From contig VTPC01090562.1 of NCBI GenBank assembly GCA_011009095.1, positions 236,188 to 300,187 on the forward strand: DNA of 64,000 nucleotides, given 5' to 3'. The notes below the pieces were generated by a model. The model saw only the letters and a program-made list of their open reading frames with translations, ran no database searches and was not told the DNA's origin. The translations under genes were made by a program, and so were the position numbers. Below, one piece after another: positions 61,026 to 64,000 of this stretch (position 1 is its first letter; every line of letters begins with the position of its first letter). Source of the stretch: Ignelater luminosus (Eukaryota; Arthropoda; Insecta; Coleoptera; Elateridae).

Positions 61026-61749
61026 ATGATATTTATTTAAATTTAATTTAAATAAGACATGCATAATCAACAAGACCACATAAAACTGTATCTAGTAGTG
61101 AAATCAGATATCTTAGTGTACGGTTTTAAATGCGCTAAAACCCCAAAGCTGCATATTAGTTGCATATTTATCCCACTCGATCCTATTTATTTAATGCTGG
61201 ATTTTGGAAATCAAAATCCCCGTAGCTGTAGTAGCTAAGTACACGTGTTAAAATCTTGATTGCAGCAATGCCAAATGTGGTTTTTGTGTTTGCAGTAAAG
61301 AGAGTCCTGAAGCAAATAAATATTTTCTAAATTAGGATATTTTTTTAAACCAACCTTTGAAATAGAAATATAAAAAAGGGCAAAATCAGAAATGTCTAAC
61401 ATTTTTTCATTTTTAGTTAGTAGCGAAATTAGTAAAATATACACGGCATACTTGTTTTTTAATTATTTTTAAATGTTTGCTTTGAAAAAACAACAAACAA
61501 GTTCTGTCTGATGATGTAGTTTTTTCTGGATCATTTTTCACCTCCTGTCATTAAATCGAGTTAATTTAATTGCGCTCCGTTACATACTAGAAAGAGAGAA
61601 AGAAAAGCACAGCCCGTGTACTTTTGGAACGAGGACGACACAGACAAACAACTTAAATAATTATACTACATCTCTACTTTGGCCCATCCATTTCAATCCG
61701 TTGCATCCGTAAGTAGGGTTTTCTTCTGTTACACTCTTTTTGTACTCAG

Positions 61750-62070
61750 GGTGAGCCGTCGGGGCTAATACGCGTGCGTATGTGGGGCGGCGTCGGTGTC
61801 AGCGGGCGTCGCGGTGCTCTAGATGAGGGTAGGTGTACAGTGTTTTTCACCCGTCGGTCTGGAGATGCTCGCGTCCACCGTCGTCGCCGTCGAGTTATCC
61901 ATCGTATTCTTGTGGTGACACTATCTGTTTTTTCTTTTATCTCGGTTTTTGTTTTAAATTTTGTGCTAACATTTGTGAAGAGACACTCTTATAGAATTGT
62001 GATAAAAGAATGTTTTTAATTGATAAATTCGTGTTAGTTTGGAGTTGTTTGTATTATTATCTTGCTTTTG
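61750..62070 (+). promoter_or_regulatory. CpG-rich patch with downstream splice donor: possible promoter and first non-coding exon
   Basis: 61750-61920 is by far the most CpG-dense part of the window ('GGGGCGGCGTCGGTGTCAGC', 'CACCGTCGTCGCCGTCGAG'). About 150 bases on, 'CTTTTG|GTAAGT' at about 62070 is a good splice donor on the plus strand. A TATA-less CpG-rich promoter with an untranslated first exon would explain both, with the gene lying beyond the right edge. An 81-codon Arg-rich frame (61774-62019) overlaps it but is most simply a by-product of the GC content. Confidence 0.35.
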
Positions 62071-63980
62071 GTAAGTTATTCAAACATTCTTTGTTGTGCA
62101 TGTTGAGTTTTATATTTATTTACGTATTTAAATAGTAGAAGAGCAAGTGAAAAATATTTACGTTTTCTGAGGTAGATGAAAAATATATGAATCCCAATTT
62201 CCCAAGGGCAATTTTTTAAAAATTGCTTCTTTTCTTACTTATAGTAGATGTTAAGTCAAGCGAAAAAGTTGGCTTGCTTTTTTCCCTACAAGTTTAAAAA
62301 CTGAGGCTGCAAGGTCGTCTAAAGATTATTTAAAAAACATCCTGAATAGATTTTTCTGTTATTCAATAACTGTTTTATAATCTCAAATGTGAGTTTAGAT
62401 TATCCGCTTTTTATTCTTCTTTCTCTTTATTTAATTTAATCAGTTTTACAAAAAAGAATTAAACAATCAAACTAGGCATAAAAATTAAATCGAAACATTT
62501 TCTCAATTATTCAATTACCCTCTAAATGCGAATTTAACACGATGAAAAATTTTGTTAAAAACTCTGTTGCTGATGTATGAAGTGGTTACTCATAAAAAAC
62601 AAGTAAAATAGTAATAATAATTTTGATGTTTTCTAACAAATTTATATTTACGATCAACTAGCTAGCTAGCAATACCAGAAGAAGAAGAAGATGAAGAAGA
62701 AGAAGAAGCAGCCAAAAGGTTATCACCTATCATAAAAGAGGAAAAACTAATTTTTATATTTCTCTCACGCTTTTAGGGCGCTAAGGCCAAAGCCATCAAT
62801 GTCCTTTAAGTATCGAGGGTTGACGCATAGGAATCAAAAAGGCTTTACGCCCAACTTTGTACACATGGGCAGCTTTTTGATGCATTATTTAGAGAAGGTA
62901 GAGCGATAGGTGTTAAGGGGTGGCATGTGACCTTATCTAACATTCCTAAAGGTTCTATTCACTTTGTGCTTGACCGCTTCCCTGTCGTGAATACACATCC
63001 TTTGGGTTTTTCCCTTTTTAAAAACAGATAATAAAATTAAAGAAACGCAGACATTATTTTCGCATTTTTAAGGTAGAGTGCCGTGGGCAAAAGTAATAGG
63101 AATTAGTATCTAAGGGGACGATTCAACAGTGAGTGAGTGAGTGAGCGTGGGCAGAAAATGGAATAATTTGGGGGCGCGCGCTCGATGTGAATTTTTAATC
63201 AGTTGTGTTATCATTTGTTCGAAGTTTCTATTTTTTTTAGATCGTAAGTAGAATCTTTCATTTTTATACTACTATTATTGTGTCAAGTTATAAAAATGCA
63301 AAATTGATGTTTTAAGATTTTACTTAATATCTAATTTTCATATAAATGAAAACTTGGCAAAGTTGGAAAACGTGAATAAATTATGTCCTTCATAGAAAAT
63401 TACAGTATCATTTTTAAACTTGATAATAATCGATTTTTATTTTTAAATTTAGAAAACACAAGGCACAGGGATTTATATGAGAATGAGTGAATATTTTTAT
63501 GTTTACGAATTATTCTTAATCCTTGACAAGGAAAATATGTTGACAAAAGAGGGATTTCTTTCAAGTGAATGTTGAAGCTTGCTATGACATTGATTAACGT
63601 GTTCATAAAGTTTAGCTTTGTGTTTACGCGTGAATCTCTTGATTTCACAACTGTCATCATTCCCAAGTCTATGGCTGTCACTGTTGCGGACATATTACTA
63701 CCAAGAATTTTCATTCGCGTTCTATTAAGCGTCCAAGGTCATTCCTAAGTATTAAATGTGCTCGCCTGTGTGTAAAATTAACATGCATTTAGATTGGTCT
63801 TCATGAAGTTTGATAAAAGATTTTTTATTTGCATTTATTCTCAGTTATAAAAGTTCTAAAAGTCCAGTAAAACTACTTTATTTAGCAGTTACTGCCTGAA
63901 AATCAGGTGAGCAGTATGGTCTAGTATAACAAAATGTAACAATGGTTTAACAGTCTCAAAGTAAAGGTTATAACTTAAAT
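62071..63980. other. Possible intron or intergenic DNA
   Basis: No credible coding exon. It holds the GAA microsatellite at 62678-62708 and a GTGAGTGAGTGAGTGAG run near 63132. The minus-strand frame 63400-63714 has no recognisable motif. Confidence 0.4.
62678..62708 (+). repeat. GAA microsatellite
   Basis: About ten GAA units with one GAT interruption. Confidence 0.9.
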
Positions 63981-63981
63981 A

Positions 63982-64000
63982 ACACACACACACACACACA
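63982..64000 (+). repeat. CA microsatellite, cut by the window edge
   Basis: A run of AC dinucleotides that continues to the last base; its full length is unknown. Confidence 0.95.

Noticed and set aside
61774..62019. 81-codon Arg/Val-rich frame
   Set aside because: Created by the CpG-rich patch; more likely an untranslated leader.
63400..63714. 104-codon minus-strand frame
   Set aside because: No recognisable motif; an alternative frame over the same DNA reads equally well, so neither is supported.

Overview
This is a window of a eukaryotic nuclear genome, almost certainly an insect. It is AT-rich, its genes have short introns (54-76 bp is typical here) with GT-AG borders, and it is packed with degenerate arthropod-type transposons. 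Many of these end in the 'TATACAGGGTG' terminus seen in beetles and bugs. I cannot place it to order from sequence alone; a beetle or a hemipteran fits best. No prokaryotic, organellar or viral genome feature is present.

Three genes are well supported and a fourth partly so; all lie on the minus strand. (1) 5338-6180 is the last exon of a small, very basic protein of unknown function. (2) 14490-20109 is a complete seven-exon cytosolic carboxypeptidase of the CCP5/AGBL5 type, a tubulin deglutamylase. I assembled it exon by exon to 702 residues with consistent splice phases and all catalytic residues. (3) 27994-30190 is a complete eight-exon GA-binding protein beta subunit (514 residues) with ankyrin repeats and a C-terminal coiled coil. 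(4) 34842-38460 is an intronless reading frame of about 1.2 thousand codons for a disordered, possibly N-myristoylated protein. It is broken once by a one-base length difference in an A9 tract. I do not recognise genes 1 and 4.

Between and inside the genes is a layered transposon record: hAT-type MITEs with 8-bp target duplications or canonical hAT ends, a pogo-like element with a broken C-terminal zinc-finger segment, a mariner corpse inside the large AGBL5 intron, LINE endonuclease and Ty3/gypsy RT/RNase H remains, a Crypton-like recombinase fragment, a 130-bp minisatellite, and an unusual number of long fold-back (hairpin) elements at 39.7, 40.7, 49.3, 53.5 and 59 kb.

From 38.5 kb to the end (25 kb) I find no convincing gene. 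That stretch holds fold-back elements, a roughly 950-bp pyrimidine-biased block, and a CpG-rich patch at 61.75-61.92 kb followed by a good splice donor. The patch may be the promoter and first non-coding exon of a plus-strand gene that continues past the window. The genes show no operon-like or pathway link: AGBL5 acts on microtubules, GABPB in nuclear transcription, and the other two are unassigned.
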